This document shows positions 6,183 to 13,950 of a stretch of 15,950 bases of DNA, in pieces. Source of the stretch: an uncultured Bacteroidales bacterium (GTDB taxonomy: Bacteria; Bacteroidota; Bacteroidia; Bacteroidales; P3); contig CALGGY010000039.1 in NCBI GenBank assembly GCA_937915785.1, forward strand, positions 1 through 15,950. Direction: 5' to 3'. Positions within the stretch are counted from its first letter, which is position 1. The number at the start of each line of letters is the position of its first letter. The notes beneath the pieces were generated by a model. It saw nothing but the letters and a program-made list of their open reading frames with translations, was not told where the DNA came from and searched no databases. The position numbers and the translations under genes were made by a program.

Positions 6183-7154
6183 TTATTGTTGTACGTTGTT
6201 TTTTGTTTTCACGAAAGTGTTGGCGCGCAGAGCGATGTTGTGGCGCAGCACATTGCGGTAGAGCGATATTTCGAGCCGGTGGTAGTTGCCCTGCCTGCCT
6301 ATCAGCGGAAGCATATAGTCGTTTGGGCTGTAGCCATTGACAATCAGTAGTTTGGAGGTGGTGTCGAGGGTTATGGTCAGTGTGTCGGGCGATATGGGGC
6401 TTATCAGAGTGGCGGGGGTGGCGTCGGTGCGCCAGTTGGTGGGATTTATGGCTATGCGGTTGCCGTTGCTTATCAGCGGTATGGCGCAGCTGTTGTGGCG
6501 AGCCGAGTTGTAGCAGATGGTTACGCCGAGGTCGGCACTGTCGGCGGCTTGCCGTATGTGGCTGGTGGCGGCAAGGTCGCTGTCGGCGATATGCCAGCCT
6601 ATAACGTAGGCCGCCACCATGCGGCTGTATGTGTCGTTGTCCATCTGTTTTAGCAGCTCCACCACAGCCATCGCACCCTGGCTGAAGCCCATTAGCACGA
6701 ACGGTCGCCGTTGGTTGAGGTTTTTGATGTAGTAATCGAAAGCGTGTCCGACGTCTTTCATGGCGTAGGCGAACCGTGCCTGTGCAAGGCTGTCGGTTTC
6801 GAACGATTCCAACGAGCATTGGCGGTAGAAAGGCGAATAGTAGTTGAGTCCGTCGCAGAGCAGTGCGTCCACGCCCTCCATCTCGCCGAGCATGGCGGTG
6901 CGCAGGGTGTCGTTGTAGGTGTCGGCGTAGTGGCACTGCAGGCCGTTGGCAGAGGTGTAGTCGCCTGTTTCGGTGGAGATTATGTAGAAAACATCTACAG
7001 GTGCGTTGCGTTGCCGGATGTACCATTGGGTGGTGTCGGCGTAGTTGGGTGCTGGAGGGAGGTTCTCGGCTTGGTGGCAGCACGAGGCTAAAATGGCTGT
7101 TGCCGAAAGGAGGATTAGAGTTGATGCAACGAACGACTTGAGGTTTGGTTTCAT
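6183..7154 (-). CDS. DUF3089-like alpha/beta hydrolase lipoprotein
   Basis: 323 residues. An N-terminal lipoprotein signal ends at ILASCC (Cys25). The mature protein has VDVFYIISTETGDY (residues 53-66), like the opening strand of DUF3089 proteins, and the nucleophile elbow GFSQGA with Ser158. NLNQRRPFVLMGFSQGAM is a classic alpha/beta hydrolase arrangement. The protein is probably an exported esterase or lipase-like enzyme; the substrate is unknown. Its ATG overlaps the end of the DUF1599 gene by 4 bases (ATGA), so the two are translationally coupled. Repetitive Pro/His/Arg-rich reading in the other frame is a shadow of this gene. Confidence 0.75.
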   Translation of the reverse strand: MKPNLKSFVASTLILLSATAILASCCHQAENLPPAPNYADTTQWYIRQRNAPVDVFYIISTETGDYTSANGLQCHYADTYNDTLRTAMLGEMEGVDALLCDGLNYYSPFYRQCSLESFETDSLAQARFAYAMKDVGHAFDYYIKNLNQRRPFVLMGFSQGAMAVVELLKQMDNDTYSRMVAAYVIGWHIADSDLAATSHIRQAADSADLGVTICYNSARHNSCAIPLISNGNRIAINPTNWRTDATPATLISPISPDTLTITLDTTSKLLIVNGYSPNDYMLPLIGRQGNYHRLEISLYRNVLRHNIALRANTFVKTKNNVQQ

Positions 7155-7699
7155 GCGTTGTTTTGTTCGTGTATTTGTATCAGTGAAAACACGGAGTAGT
7201 TGAGTATGTCGTTGTAGCTGCCTTCCACGCCTTCCGAAACAAGGGTGTGGCCGTTGTTGTCCTCAATCTGTTTCAGGCGTTTCAGTTTCATCAGTATGAT
7301 GTCCACCATCGAGCTCACACGCATGGAGCGCCAAGCCTCGCCGTAGTCGTGGTTTTTGTCGAGCATCAGGTTCATTGCCCCGATGGAGTGTTTGTCGTAA
7401 AGCTCCATGGCGCGTTCCAGCGGCAGGTCCTGCTCGCCGTCCATACCCAACTCGCATTGTATCAGTGCCATAACGGAATAGTTCACCATGGCCACAAAGC
7501 AGTCCTCGATATTTTCGTCAACTTTGGCTTCGCCGCACATCTGCACACTGCGTATACGGTTGGCTTTGATAAAAATCTGGTCGGTGAGCGACGGCAGACG
7601 CAATATGCGCCATGAGGTGCCGTAGTCGCGGGTTTTCATCTCGAAAAGTTTGCGGCATACCGCAAGTTCGGCCTCAAATTCTTTCTTGGTGTCTGACAT
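7151..7699 (-). CDS. DUF1599 protein, tandem nucleotide-modification-associated domain
   Basis: 182 residues, cytoplasmic, made of two related halves offset by 93 residues. KTRDYGTSWR (22-31) matches KNHDYGEAWR (115-124); QIFIKANRIRSV matches IILMKLKRLKQI; and AMVNYSVMALIQ matches DILNYSVFSLIQ. This is the DUF1599 pattern, found widely in Bacteroidota and linked by name to nucleotide-modification-associated proteins; the biochemical role is not established. It is the first gene of the minus-strand run and is divergent from folP. A possible -7 element TATTTTTG lies at 7863-7856, without a good partner 20 bases upstream, so the promoter is uncertain. Confidence 0.85.
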   Translation of the reverse strand: MSDTKKEFEAELAVCRKLFEMKTRDYGTSWRILRLPSLTDQIFIKANRIRSVQMCGEAKVDENIEDCFVAMVNYSVMALIQCELGMDGEQDLPLERAMELYDKHSIGAMNLMLDKNHDYGEAWRSMRVSSMVDIILMKLKRLKQIEDNNGHTLVSEGVEGSYNDILNYSVFSLIQIHEQNNA

Positions 7700-7705
7700 T
7701 TTTTT

Positions 7706-7737
7706 TGCTGAATATTATTTTTATTCGTATTTTTGCA
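7706..7737 (+). promoter_or_regulatory. Bacteroidota promoter for folP-cdaA
   Basis: TTTG (7706-7709), exactly 20 bases, then TATTTTTG (7730-7737). It reads into folP with a leader of about 150 bases. No clear ORF or terminator-like hairpin is visible in that leader. Confidence 0.65.
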
Positions 7738-7887
7738 ACCGATTGCAGACCGAGTGTTTTTTGCACGCAATGCTGGCGTTTATGCTGTTGTTGCTTAGCA
7801 CAATAGGCTGTTAATCAGTGATATAAACAATGCTTTCGTAACATTGTCCGTTTTACAAAAATACGTTTTTTTCTGCAAAAAAACATT

Positions 7888-8703
7888 ATGGTACTGCAAA
7901 AAAAGATATACAACGCCGACAAACCGCTTGTGATGGGCATTTTGAATGTAACTCCCGACTCGTTTTTCGACGGCGGCCGCTACACCGACGAAATTTCTGT
8001 AATGCGTCGTGCCCGCGACATAGTGGGCCAGGGGGCCGACATTATCGACTTGGGCGCCGTTTCCACCCGTCCGGGTGCCGACACTCCCGACCAAGAGGCT
8101 GAACTACAGCGCGTTTTGCCCGTTCTGAAAATGTTGCGTGCCGAGTTTCCGCACACGCCCATCTCCATCGACACTTTCCGCGCCACCGTGGCCGAACGGT
8201 GTGTGGAGGCCGGCGCCGACATCATCAACGACATATCGGGCGGACTTTTCGACAAGCGTATGCTCCCGACTGTGGCCGCCTTGCAGGTGCCTTACGTGCT
8301 TATGCACAACCGCACCACCCCCGACCGCATGGCGCAGGCCACGCAATACACCGACGTGGTGACCGAGGTGATACATTTCCTGTCGGAAAACATGGAAACG
8401 CTCTATCGTCTTGGGGCAAAGGATGTTATCGTGGACCCAGGGTTCGGGTTCGCCAAAACGTTGGACCAAAACTACGAACTGATGCGCCGTTTGGACGAGT
8501 TTGCCGTTTTCGATGAGCCGCTGCTGGTGGGCATATCGCGTAAGAGCATGATTTACAAGCTTCTCGGTAACACTGCCGACGATGCCCTCAACGGCACCAC
8601 GGCCCTAAACACCTACGCACTGCTCCACGGAGCCAAATTTCTGCGTGTGCACGACGTGACCGAAGCTGTGCAGTGCCGCACCATTGTTTCGAAACTTATT
8701 TAA
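7888..8703 (+). CDS. folP: Dihydropteroate synthase
   Basis: 271 residues. It condenses 6-hydroxymethyl-7,8-dihydropterin pyrophosphate with p-aminobenzoate in folate synthesis, in the cytoplasm. Both family signatures are present: MGILNVTPDSFFDGG (16-30) and GADIIDLGAVSTRPGA (49-64). Also seen are SIDTFRATVAE (93-103), DIINDISGG (111-119), VDPGFGFAKT (182-191), GISRKSM (215-221) and the final RVHDV (253-257). The second signature reads LGAVSTRPGA instead of the common IGGESTRPGA; other Bacteroidota also depart from it here. Full length, with the start at the ATG 28 codons before the DGG of signature 1. cdaA follows 12 bases later and is probably co-transcribed. This enzyme is the sulfonamide target; no resistance call is made. 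Confidence 0.95.
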   Translation: MVLQKKIYNADKPLVMGILNVTPDSFFDGGRYTDEISVMRRARDIVGQGADIIDLGAVSTRPGADTPDQEAELQRVLPVLKMLRAEFPHTPISIDTFRATVAERCVEAGADIINDISGGLFDKRMLPTVAALQVPYVLMHNRTTPDRMAQATQYTDVVTEVIHFLSENMETLYRLGAKDVIVDPGFGFAKTLDQNYELMRRLDEFAVFDEPLLVGISRKSMIYKLLGNTADDALNGTTALNTYALLHGAKFLRVHDVTEAVQCRTIVSKLI

Positions 8704-8715
8704 TGACACAACGAT

Positions 8716-9516
8716 ATGAACTTACTGTTTTTAAAAGGACTGCTGCACTTCTCTTTTGTGGATGTTATGGACATCCTGCTTGTAGCACTGCTGATATACG
8801 GCATTTTCAAGCTGGTGAAAAACACCAACGCCATACGTATTTTTCTTGGCATTTTTGTGATATACATAATATGGCAGGTGGTTGAGCTTTTCCAGCTGCG
8901 ACTGCTGTCCGACATTTTGGGCAAGTTTATCAGCATCGGCGTGCTGGCCTTGGTGGTGGTGTTCCAGCCTGAGATACGTCGTTTTCTGCTGCTGCTCGGC
9001 AGCCGTCCGTTCAAGGATACCGGCAAGATAAGCCTGTTCAAGCATTTCTCCACCCGCAAGCACAACATGTTGCAGCTCGACCCCGTTATTCAGGCCTGCT
9101 CGCGCATGTCGCAGACCAAAACGGGGGCGCTCATCGTGTTCGGGCGCGGTGGCGACCTCAGCGAGATTACCGACACTGGAGAGAAGGTGAACTCTACCTT
9201 GTCGTCGGCACTGCTCGAAACTATCTTTTTCAAAAACACCCCACTCCACGACGGAGCCGTGGTAGTCGATGGCAACCGAATTGTTGCTGCACGATGCATA
9301 CTGCCGGTGTCGTCCAATCCCGACATCGACCCCAACCTCGGGCTGCGCCACCGTTCCGCCCTCGGCCTCACCGAACTCACCGACGCCGTGGCCGTTGTGG
9401 TGTCCGAGCAGACGGGCTCCATATCGCTGGTGGAAAGCGGCAATATACAGTACAACATCGCAACTTCCGACCTTCGAGAAAACCTCGGCAAACTGCTCTC
9501 CGACCTGCAGGCCTGA
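8716..9516 (+). CDS. cdaA: Diadenylate cyclase, c-di-AMP synthase (CdaA/DacA type)
   Basis: 266 residues. It converts two ATP to cyclic di-AMP at the inner membrane. Three N-terminal helices (about 17-35, 41-55, 65-85) precede the DAC domain, which runs from about residue 120 to 260. The catalytic motifs HDGAVVV (DGA at 179-181) and LRHRSALG (RHR at 211-213) are intact, so the enzyme is expected to be active. The order folP-cdaA is a recurrent Bacteroidota arrangement, and c-di-AMP there is usually tied to potassium and envelope homeostasis. No CdaR gene is adjacent. A small hairpin (9528-9538) lies just after the stop but has no U-tract. Confidence 0.95.
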   Translation: MNLLFLKGLLHFSFVDVMDILLVALLIYGIFKLVKNTNAIRIFLGIFVIYIIWQVVELFQLRLLSDILGKFISIGVLALVVVFQPEIRRFLLLLGSRPFKDTGKISLFKHFSTRKHNMLQLDPVIQACSRMSQTKTGALIVFGRGGDLSEITDTGEKVNSTLSSALLETIFFKNTPLHDGAVVVDGNRIVAARCILPVSSNPDIDPNLGLRHRSALGLTELTDAVAVVVSEQTGSISLVESGNIQYNIATSDLRENLGKLLSDLQA

Positions 9517-9590
9517 TGGCATTTCGGTCGCTATGCGATTGCCGGTGTGAAATTATTTCCCCACTGTAGGCACCCATGTCCGTATTACAG

Positions 9591-9622
9591 CAGTCGGAAT
9601 ATGGGACAATCGGCTCCGACTG
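9591..9622. repeat. Inverted repeat in the cdaA-etfA gap
   Basis: Perfect 8-bp arms, CAGTCGGA (9591-9598) and TCCGACTG (9615-9622), around a 16-base loop. A run of six T begins only about 13 bases later, so it is a poor terminator for cdaA. It could be an interspersed repeat or a protein-binding site. Confidence 0.5.
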
Positions 9623-9826
9623 ACGTTGGCTCGTGTTTTTTATTTAGTCATTCCCCAAACGAGGTCTGCCGCCTCCATACTCGGCTCAATGTCCGTAAAA
9701 CCATATCTCGAACTCTGCACCTGATACCCAACACATTATCAGCAATGATGGCAACTGAAAAACATGGGAAAAGGTTTATGCGGAAAAAAAAACACCAAAA
9801 TTGTATAACGAATCGTTTTTTATTTG

Positions 9827-9834
9827 TATCTTTG
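9827..9834 (+). promoter_or_regulatory. Promoter -7 element for etfA
   Basis: TATCTTTG, identical to the -7 elements of the two leader regions, and like them followed by GCAAA. The -33 side is weak: the nearest TTG-like match (ATTG, 9800-9803) is 23 bases away rather than 20. It implies a leader of about 165 bases before etfA. Confidence 0.55.
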
Positions 9835-9861
9835 CAAATTAATTGTGTTTGTGTTGTTGAG

Positions 9862-9891
9862 ATGCAAAACCACTCACAATTAAGCAATTAG
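9862..9891 (+). CDS. Possible nine-residue leader ORF before etfA
   Basis: ATG to TAG encoding MQNHSQLSN, starting 27 bases after the -7 element, close to the 24- and 26-base spacing seen for the two other leader ORFs. It has no poly-proline motif. It could well be chance; it is listed only because of its position. Confidence 0.2.
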   Translation: MQNHSQLSN

Positions 9892-10005
9892 GCAACGGGA
9901 TGCCGCAAGGTGTCCAATGCCCGGTTGTTCATTTTGTCAAAACCGCGTTTGCGGAATTCAGTAAAGATAAAATAACGTCAAAAAAAGGAAAAACAATTAA
10001 GAAGC

Positions 10006-11022
10006 ATGATACTGATATATTGCGAATTAGCAGAAAACGGCCACATTGCCGATGTGAGTCTTGAACTCTGCACCAAGGGGCGTTCCCTTGCCAACCAGCT
10101 CGGCACCCAGCTCTCTGCTCTGGTGTGCGGAAGCGGTATTGCCGAAATAGAAAAACAGCTCTACCCATTTGGAGTGGACAAAGTGTTCAAAGCCGACGAC
10201 CGTCGTCTGTCGCCCTACCGCACCCTGCCTCATTTTGCGGTGCTCTACAAGGTGATAGAGGAAAACCGTCCCGACGTGGTGCTAATGGGTGCCACCTGCG
10301 TGGGCCGCGACCTCGCCCCACGTATCTCCTCGTACCTGCGCTGCGGCCTCACCGCCGACTGCACATCGCTGGAGATAGGTCCCTACGAGGACAAAGTTGC
10401 CAAAAAACAGTACGACAAAATCCTTTATCAGATACGTCCCGCTTTCGGCGGAAACATCATAGCCACCATTGTTAACCCCGAAACCCGTCCGCAGATGGCC
10501 ACCGTACGCGAGGGCGTGATGAAAAAAGAGGTGCTCGACGCCAACTACAAAGGCACTGTTGTAACTCTCGACGCCGACAAATACCTGCGCGGCGAGGACG
10601 AATGTGTCAAGATTATAGCCCGCGAGATAGAGCAGCAGAAGATAAACATCAAAAACTCGTCCATCATCGTTGCCGGAGGCTACGGCATGGGCAGCAAGGA
10701 GAATTTCGAGATGCTGCACCAGCTGGCACAGGCCCTTGGCGGTGAGGTGGGCGCCACCCGCGCCGCCGTGGATGCCGGTTTTGCCGAAGGCGACCGCCAG
10801 ATAGGGCAGACGGGCGTTACCGTGCGTCCCAAACTGTATATCGCCTGCGGTATCTCCGGAGCCGTGCAGCACCGTGCAGGCATGGACCAGTCGGGCAAGA
10901 TTATCTCCATCAACACCGACCCCGACGCTCCTATCAACGCCATCGCCGACTACACCATCATCGGCGACGTGTGCAAAGTGGTGCCGCAACTGATAGCTTG
11001 TTACAACAAAAACAAAAAATAA
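10006..11022 (+). CDS. etfA: Electron transfer flavoprotein alpha subunit
   Basis: 338 residues. It binds FAD and carries electrons between acyl-CoA dehydrogenases and further acceptors, normally as a heterodimer with EtfB. The N-terminal domain opens ILIYCELAENGHIADVSLEL. The C-terminal FAD domain has VAGGYGMGSKENFEML (222-237), LGGEVGATRAAVDAG (244-258) and the family signature YIACGISGAVQH (278-289), then NTDPDAPINAIADY. Full length for the family. The acyl-CoA dehydrogenase gene follows 91 bases later, supporting a shared pathway. In Bacteroidota etfB normally lies just upstream of etfA; here it is absent from the window. The start ATG sits at the end of an A-rich stretch. Confidence 0.95.
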   Translation: MILIYCELAENGHIADVSLELCTKGRSLANQLGTQLSALVCGSGIAEIEKQLYPFGVDKVFKADDRRLSPYRTLPHFAVLYKVIEENRPDVVLMGATCVGRDLAPRISSYLRCGLTADCTSLEIGPYEDKVAKKQYDKILYQIRPAFGGNIIATIVNPETRPQMATVREGVMKKEVLDANYKGTVVTLDADKYLRGEDECVKIIAREIEQQKINIKNSSIIVAGGYGMGSKENFEMLHQLAQALGGEVGATRAAVDAGFAEGDRQIGQTGVTVRPKLYIACGISGAVQHRAGMDQSGKIISINTDPDAPINAIADYTIIGDVCKVVPQLIACYNKNKK

Positions 11023-11113
11023 TAATTGAATTTGAACATCGAAAAAAAAACGAAAGGCGCAAAAATAACAGTTTATTTCGTGGTTTTAGATGTTATAATA
11101 AATATCGAAAGTT

Positions 11114-12799
11114 ATGAATTTCTACACAGATAACGACAGCCTTAAATTTCATCTCACCCATCCCGAAATGAAAAAAATCGCCGCCCTGAAAGAGCGCGGT
11201 TTCGCCGACCACGGCCAGTACGACGACGCTCCGGCCAACGCCGACGAGGCAATGGAAAACTACGACCGGGTGCTGCAACTCGTTGGCGACATTGCCGGCG
11301 ACGTGATAGCCCCCAACGCCGAGGAGGTGGACCATGTGGGTCCGCATATCGACAACAACAGTGTGGTGTATGCCCCCGGCACCCAGCAGAACTACAACAC
11401 CCTGCGCCAGTCGGGACTGTTCGGCATTTCGATGCCACGCAAATACCACGGCCTCAATTTCCCCTATGTGCCTTTTATCATGACAACGGAGATTATCTCG
11501 CGCGCCGATACCGGCTTCGGCACCATCTGGAGCCTGCAGGACTGCGCCGAGACTATCAGCTCTTTTGCCGATGAGGCCATCAAGGACAAGTTCCTGCCCC
11601 GCATATACGAGGGAGCCTCGTGCTCCATGGACCTCACCGAGCCCGATGCCGGCAGCGACTTGCAGAGCGTGCGCCTGAAAGCCACTTTCGACGAGGCCAA
11701 CAACTGCTGGCGCCTCAACGGTGTGAAACGTTTCATCACCAACGGCGGCGCCGACCTGCATCTGGTTTTGGCACGCTCCGAAGAGGGCACCAACGACGGC
11801 CGCGGATTGTCGTACTACGTTTACGACCGCAACGACGGAGGCATGACGGTGCGCCGTCTGGAAAACAAAATGGGTATCAAAGGCTCGCCCACCGCAGAGC
11901 TGGTGTTCAACAACGCCCCCGCATATATCGTCGGCGAACGCCGGTTGGGACTTATCAAATATGTGATGACACTGATGAACGACGCCCGATTGGGAGTTGG
12001 CTCGCAGTCGGTGGGACTGTGCGAGGCCGCTTGTCGCGAAGCCGTGGCATACGCCGCCGAGCGCGAGCAGTTCGGTCAGGCTATCGAGAATTTCCCCGCC
12101 GTGCGCGACCTGCTTACAACCATGCGCGCCCGCACCGACGCCGCCCGCACCCTGCTCTACGAGACATCACGTATGGTGGACACCTACAAGGCTTACGAAG
12201 CCAAAGGCAAGATAGAAATCGACGAGCGTGCCGACTACAAAGCCGCACTGCGCAGCGCCGACATACTTACCCCTCTGCTGAAACTCTCGGCATCCGAATA
12301 CGCCAACCGCAACGCCTACGACTGCATACAGGTACACGGCGGCAGCGGATTTATGAAAGAATATGCCTGCGAACGCCTCTATCGCGACGCCCGTATCCTC
12401 AGCATCTACGAAGGCACCTCACAGCTGCAGGTGGTGGCCGCCATGAAAGGCATCGCCAACGGCGCCTACATAACCAAAATCGAGGAGTATGACGCACGAC
12501 CCATCCACAGCGAGTTGGAACCCCTGCGCGAGATGCTCCGTGAGGCTACCGGAAACTACAAAGTCCTTGCCGAAATGGCCAGCGCCAATGCCGACACCGA
12601 CTACGATTTCCGCCGTATGCAGACCGATGTGATAGCATCCATAATAATGGGTTACCTGCTTGTTTTCGACGTAAACCGTCAGCTCGATGGCGACGACAGC
12701 TGCAAACGCAGTTTCATGCCCTCGGCACGCTATATGGCCGCTTTCGCCAGGGCAGAATCGCTACGCAGTGTGGCCATGGCCAAAGCCTACAGCAAATAA
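11114..12799 (+). CDS. Acyl-CoA dehydrogenase family protein with C-terminal extension
   Basis: 561 residues, against about 380 for a classical acyl-CoA dehydrogenase. The core spans about 50-450: MDLTEPDAGSDLQSV (172-186) is the flavin and substrate loop, RLNGVKRFITNGGAD follows (200-214), then EREQFGQAIENFPAV (316-330), VHGGSGFMKEYACERLYRDA (407-426), and the catalytic base Glu433 in IYEGTSQLQ. About 110 residues follow (to 561), as in the long class found in Bacteroidota next to etf genes. It is probably an FAD enzyme of the inner cytoplasmic face that oxidises or, in fermentation, reduces short-chain acyl-CoA with EtfA as partner. Chain-length preference cannot be read from sequence. A strong terminator closes the unit. 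Confidence 0.93.
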   Translation: MNFYTDNDSLKFHLTHPEMKKIAALKERGFADHGQYDDAPANADEAMENYDRVLQLVGDIAGDVIAPNAEEVDHVGPHIDNNSVVYAPGTQQNYNTLRQSGLFGISMPRKYHGLNFPYVPFIMTTEIISRADTGFGTIWSLQDCAETISSFADEAIKDKFLPRIYEGASCSMDLTEPDAGSDLQSVRLKATFDEANNCWRLNGVKRFITNGGADLHLVLARSEEGTNDGRGLSYYVYDRNDGGMTVRRLENKMGIKGSPTAELVFNNAPAYIVGERRLGLIKYVMTLMNDARLGVGSQSVGLCEAACREAVAYAAEREQFGQAIENFPAVRDLLTTMRARTDAARTLLYETSRMVDTYKAYEAKGKIEIDERADYKAALRSADILTPLLKLSASEYANRNAYDCIQVHGGSGFMKEYACERLYRDARILSIYEGTSQLQVVAAMKGIANGAYITKIEEYDARPIHSELEPLREMLREATGNYKVLAEMASANADTDYDFRRMQTDVIASIIMGYLLVFDVNRQLDGDDSCKRSFMPSARYMAAFARAESLRSVAMAKAYSK

Positions 12800-12836
12800 T
12801 TGATTTTCAACGAAAGTTGAATATTGCTATCTGCAT

Positions 12837-12876
12837 AAAAAACGCGACAGGTCAAAAGGGCTGCCGCGTTTTTTTT
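12837..12876 (+). terminator. Intrinsic terminator after the acyl-CoA dehydrogenase
   Basis: Stem AAAAAACGCGACAG / CTGCCGCGTTTTTT with one A-C mismatch and a 10-base loop, followed by a long U-run. The A-run on the other side means it can also work on the minus strand. Confidence 0.85.
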
Positions 12877-12901
12877 ATTTTCCGGATTGAGAAATAAATC
12901 G

Positions 12902-12909
12902 TATATTTG
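12902..12909 (+). promoter_or_regulatory. Promoter -7 element for the Fic gene
   Basis: TATATTTG fits TAnnTTTG. The -33 position 20 bases upstream reads TTTT instead of TTTG. It is placed 33 bases before the ATG and just after the terminator of the previous unit. Confidence 0.6.
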
Positions 12910-12942
12910 CAGTCTGAAACTCGTCCCAAAAAGTGTAGAACA

Positions 12943-13932
12943 ATGTATATACCGCCTTTCACGATAAGCACAGATGCCATCAACTTGATAGCAGAGATTT
13001 CTGCCCAGATTGAGCGCTACGCCAACCGTCTGGAGCAAGAAGATGGTCTGCGGCTGCGCAAGGCGAACCGCATCAAAACTATCCACTCTTCGCTTGCCAT
13101 CGAAGGAAACACGTTGAGCGAATGGCAGGTAAGCGACATTATTGACGGAAAAAACATCGTTGCACCCATCAAGGAGATTCAGGAAGTGAAGAACGCCATC
13201 AAGACATACGAAATGTATCCCGCACTCGACGCTTTCAAAGAGAAAGACCTGCTGAGGGCTCACGGCGTGATGATGCAGGTGTTGGTCGAAGATACCGGCC
13301 GCTACCGTCGCGGCGGTGTGGGGGTGCTTGGCGAAAAAGGGCTGGTGCACTTGGCACCTCCAGCCGAACGCGTTCCGATGCTGATGCACGACCTGTTCGA
13401 TTGGCTGAAACTTTCGAAAGACCACTTGCTGATACGCTCTTGCGTATTCCATTATGAGTTTGAGTTTATTCATCCATTCATCGACGGCAATGGGCGGATA
13501 GGACGCCTGTGGCAGTCACTAATTTTGGGCAAACTGCACCCTCTGTTTGCGCATCTGCCTGTGGAGAATGTGGTTTTTAACAACCAGCAGCAATACTACA
13601 ACGCCATCAACGCCAGCAGCAAAGCTGGCCAGTCGGGGCCATTTATAGACTTTATGCTGAATGAAATATACACTACCTTGAAGTCGCGTCAAGGGGCACC
13701 TTTGCAAGAGGGAGCATCCGATAAAGTAGCCGATAAAATAACCGGCAAATCGACCCAGAAGGTGCTGCTGCTGCTAAGTGAGAATGGTCATCTGACGCGT
13801 GACGAACTCAGCAAGCGTGTAGGACTTTCGCTGGGCGGTATAAAGAAAATCATCAATTCGCTGCGCGAGAGCGGATTGACAGAACGCATAGGCAGTAACA
13901 AGACGGGTTATTGGAAAGTAAACACTAATTAA
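12943..13932 (+). CDS. Fic-domain AMP-transferase with self-inhibition motif and C-terminal winged helix
   Basis: 329 residues. The Fic core motif HPFIDGNGRIGR (177-188) is complete, so AMP transfer to a target hydroxyl is expected. Upstream, SLAIEGN (50-56) matches the inhibitory [ST]xxxE[GN] motif placed N-terminal to the core (class II), so the enzyme should be self-restrained. The last 60 residues (about 270-327, QKVLLLLSENGHLTRDELSKR...) form a winged-helix-like DNA-binding domain, a common Fic partner. The ATG at 12943 is preferred because it follows the promoter; an in-frame non-ATG start at 12907 would overlap it. No antitoxin gene lies beside it, consistent with internal inhibition. 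The target is unknown. hydE follows 18 bases later. Confidence 0.9.
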   Translation: MYIPPFTISTDAINLIAEISAQIERYANRLEQEDGLRLRKANRIKTIHSSLAIEGNTLSEWQVSDIIDGKNIVAPIKEIQEVKNAIKTYEMYPALDAFKEKDLLRAHGVMMQVLVEDTGRYRRGGVGVLGEKGLVHLAPPAERVPMLMHDLFDWLKLSKDHLLIRSCVFHYEFEFIHPFIDGNGRIGRLWQSLILGKLHPLFAHLPVENVVFNNQQQYYNAINASSKAGQSGPFIDFMLNEIYTTLKSRQGAPLQEGASDKVADKITGKSTQKVLLLLSENGHLTRDELSKRVGLSLGGIKKIINSLRESGLTERIGSNKTGYWKVNTN

Positions 13933-13950
13933 CGAAAACCTGAAGTAACC

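Larger units (their letters stand above)
9517..10005. other. 489-base gap without a credible gene
   Basis: No supported protein gene lies between cdaA and etfA. The open frames here are short and lack family features. What can be seen is a small hairpin just after cdaA, an inverted repeat at 9591-9622, a TATCTTTG promoter element at 9827-9834, a nine-codon ORF at 9862-9891 and two small stem-loops, GGCA/TGCC (about 9892-9905) and CCGC/GCGG (about 9941-9955). I looked here for the missing etfB and found no recognisable trace. Confidence 0.6.

Noticed and set aside
5220..6350. Plus-strand 376-codon open frame
   Set aside because: Antisense to the DoxX/MauE-like gene; His/Tyr-rich composition and no domain, while the minus strand has helices and DCGCFGD.
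6142..7083. Minus-strand 313-codon frame rich in Arg, His and Pro
   Set aside because: Overlaps the DUF3089 gene in another frame; composition is typical of an out-of-frame GC-rich reading.
9639..9735. Minus-strand tail reading RYGFTDIEPSMEAADLVWG before a stop
   Set aside because: It looks protein-like but is only about 31 codons without a start; too little to call a gene or a pseudogene.
9547..9891. Plus-strand 114-codon frame in the cdaA-etfA gap
   Set aside because: Spans an inverted repeat and the etfA promoter, and has no family features.
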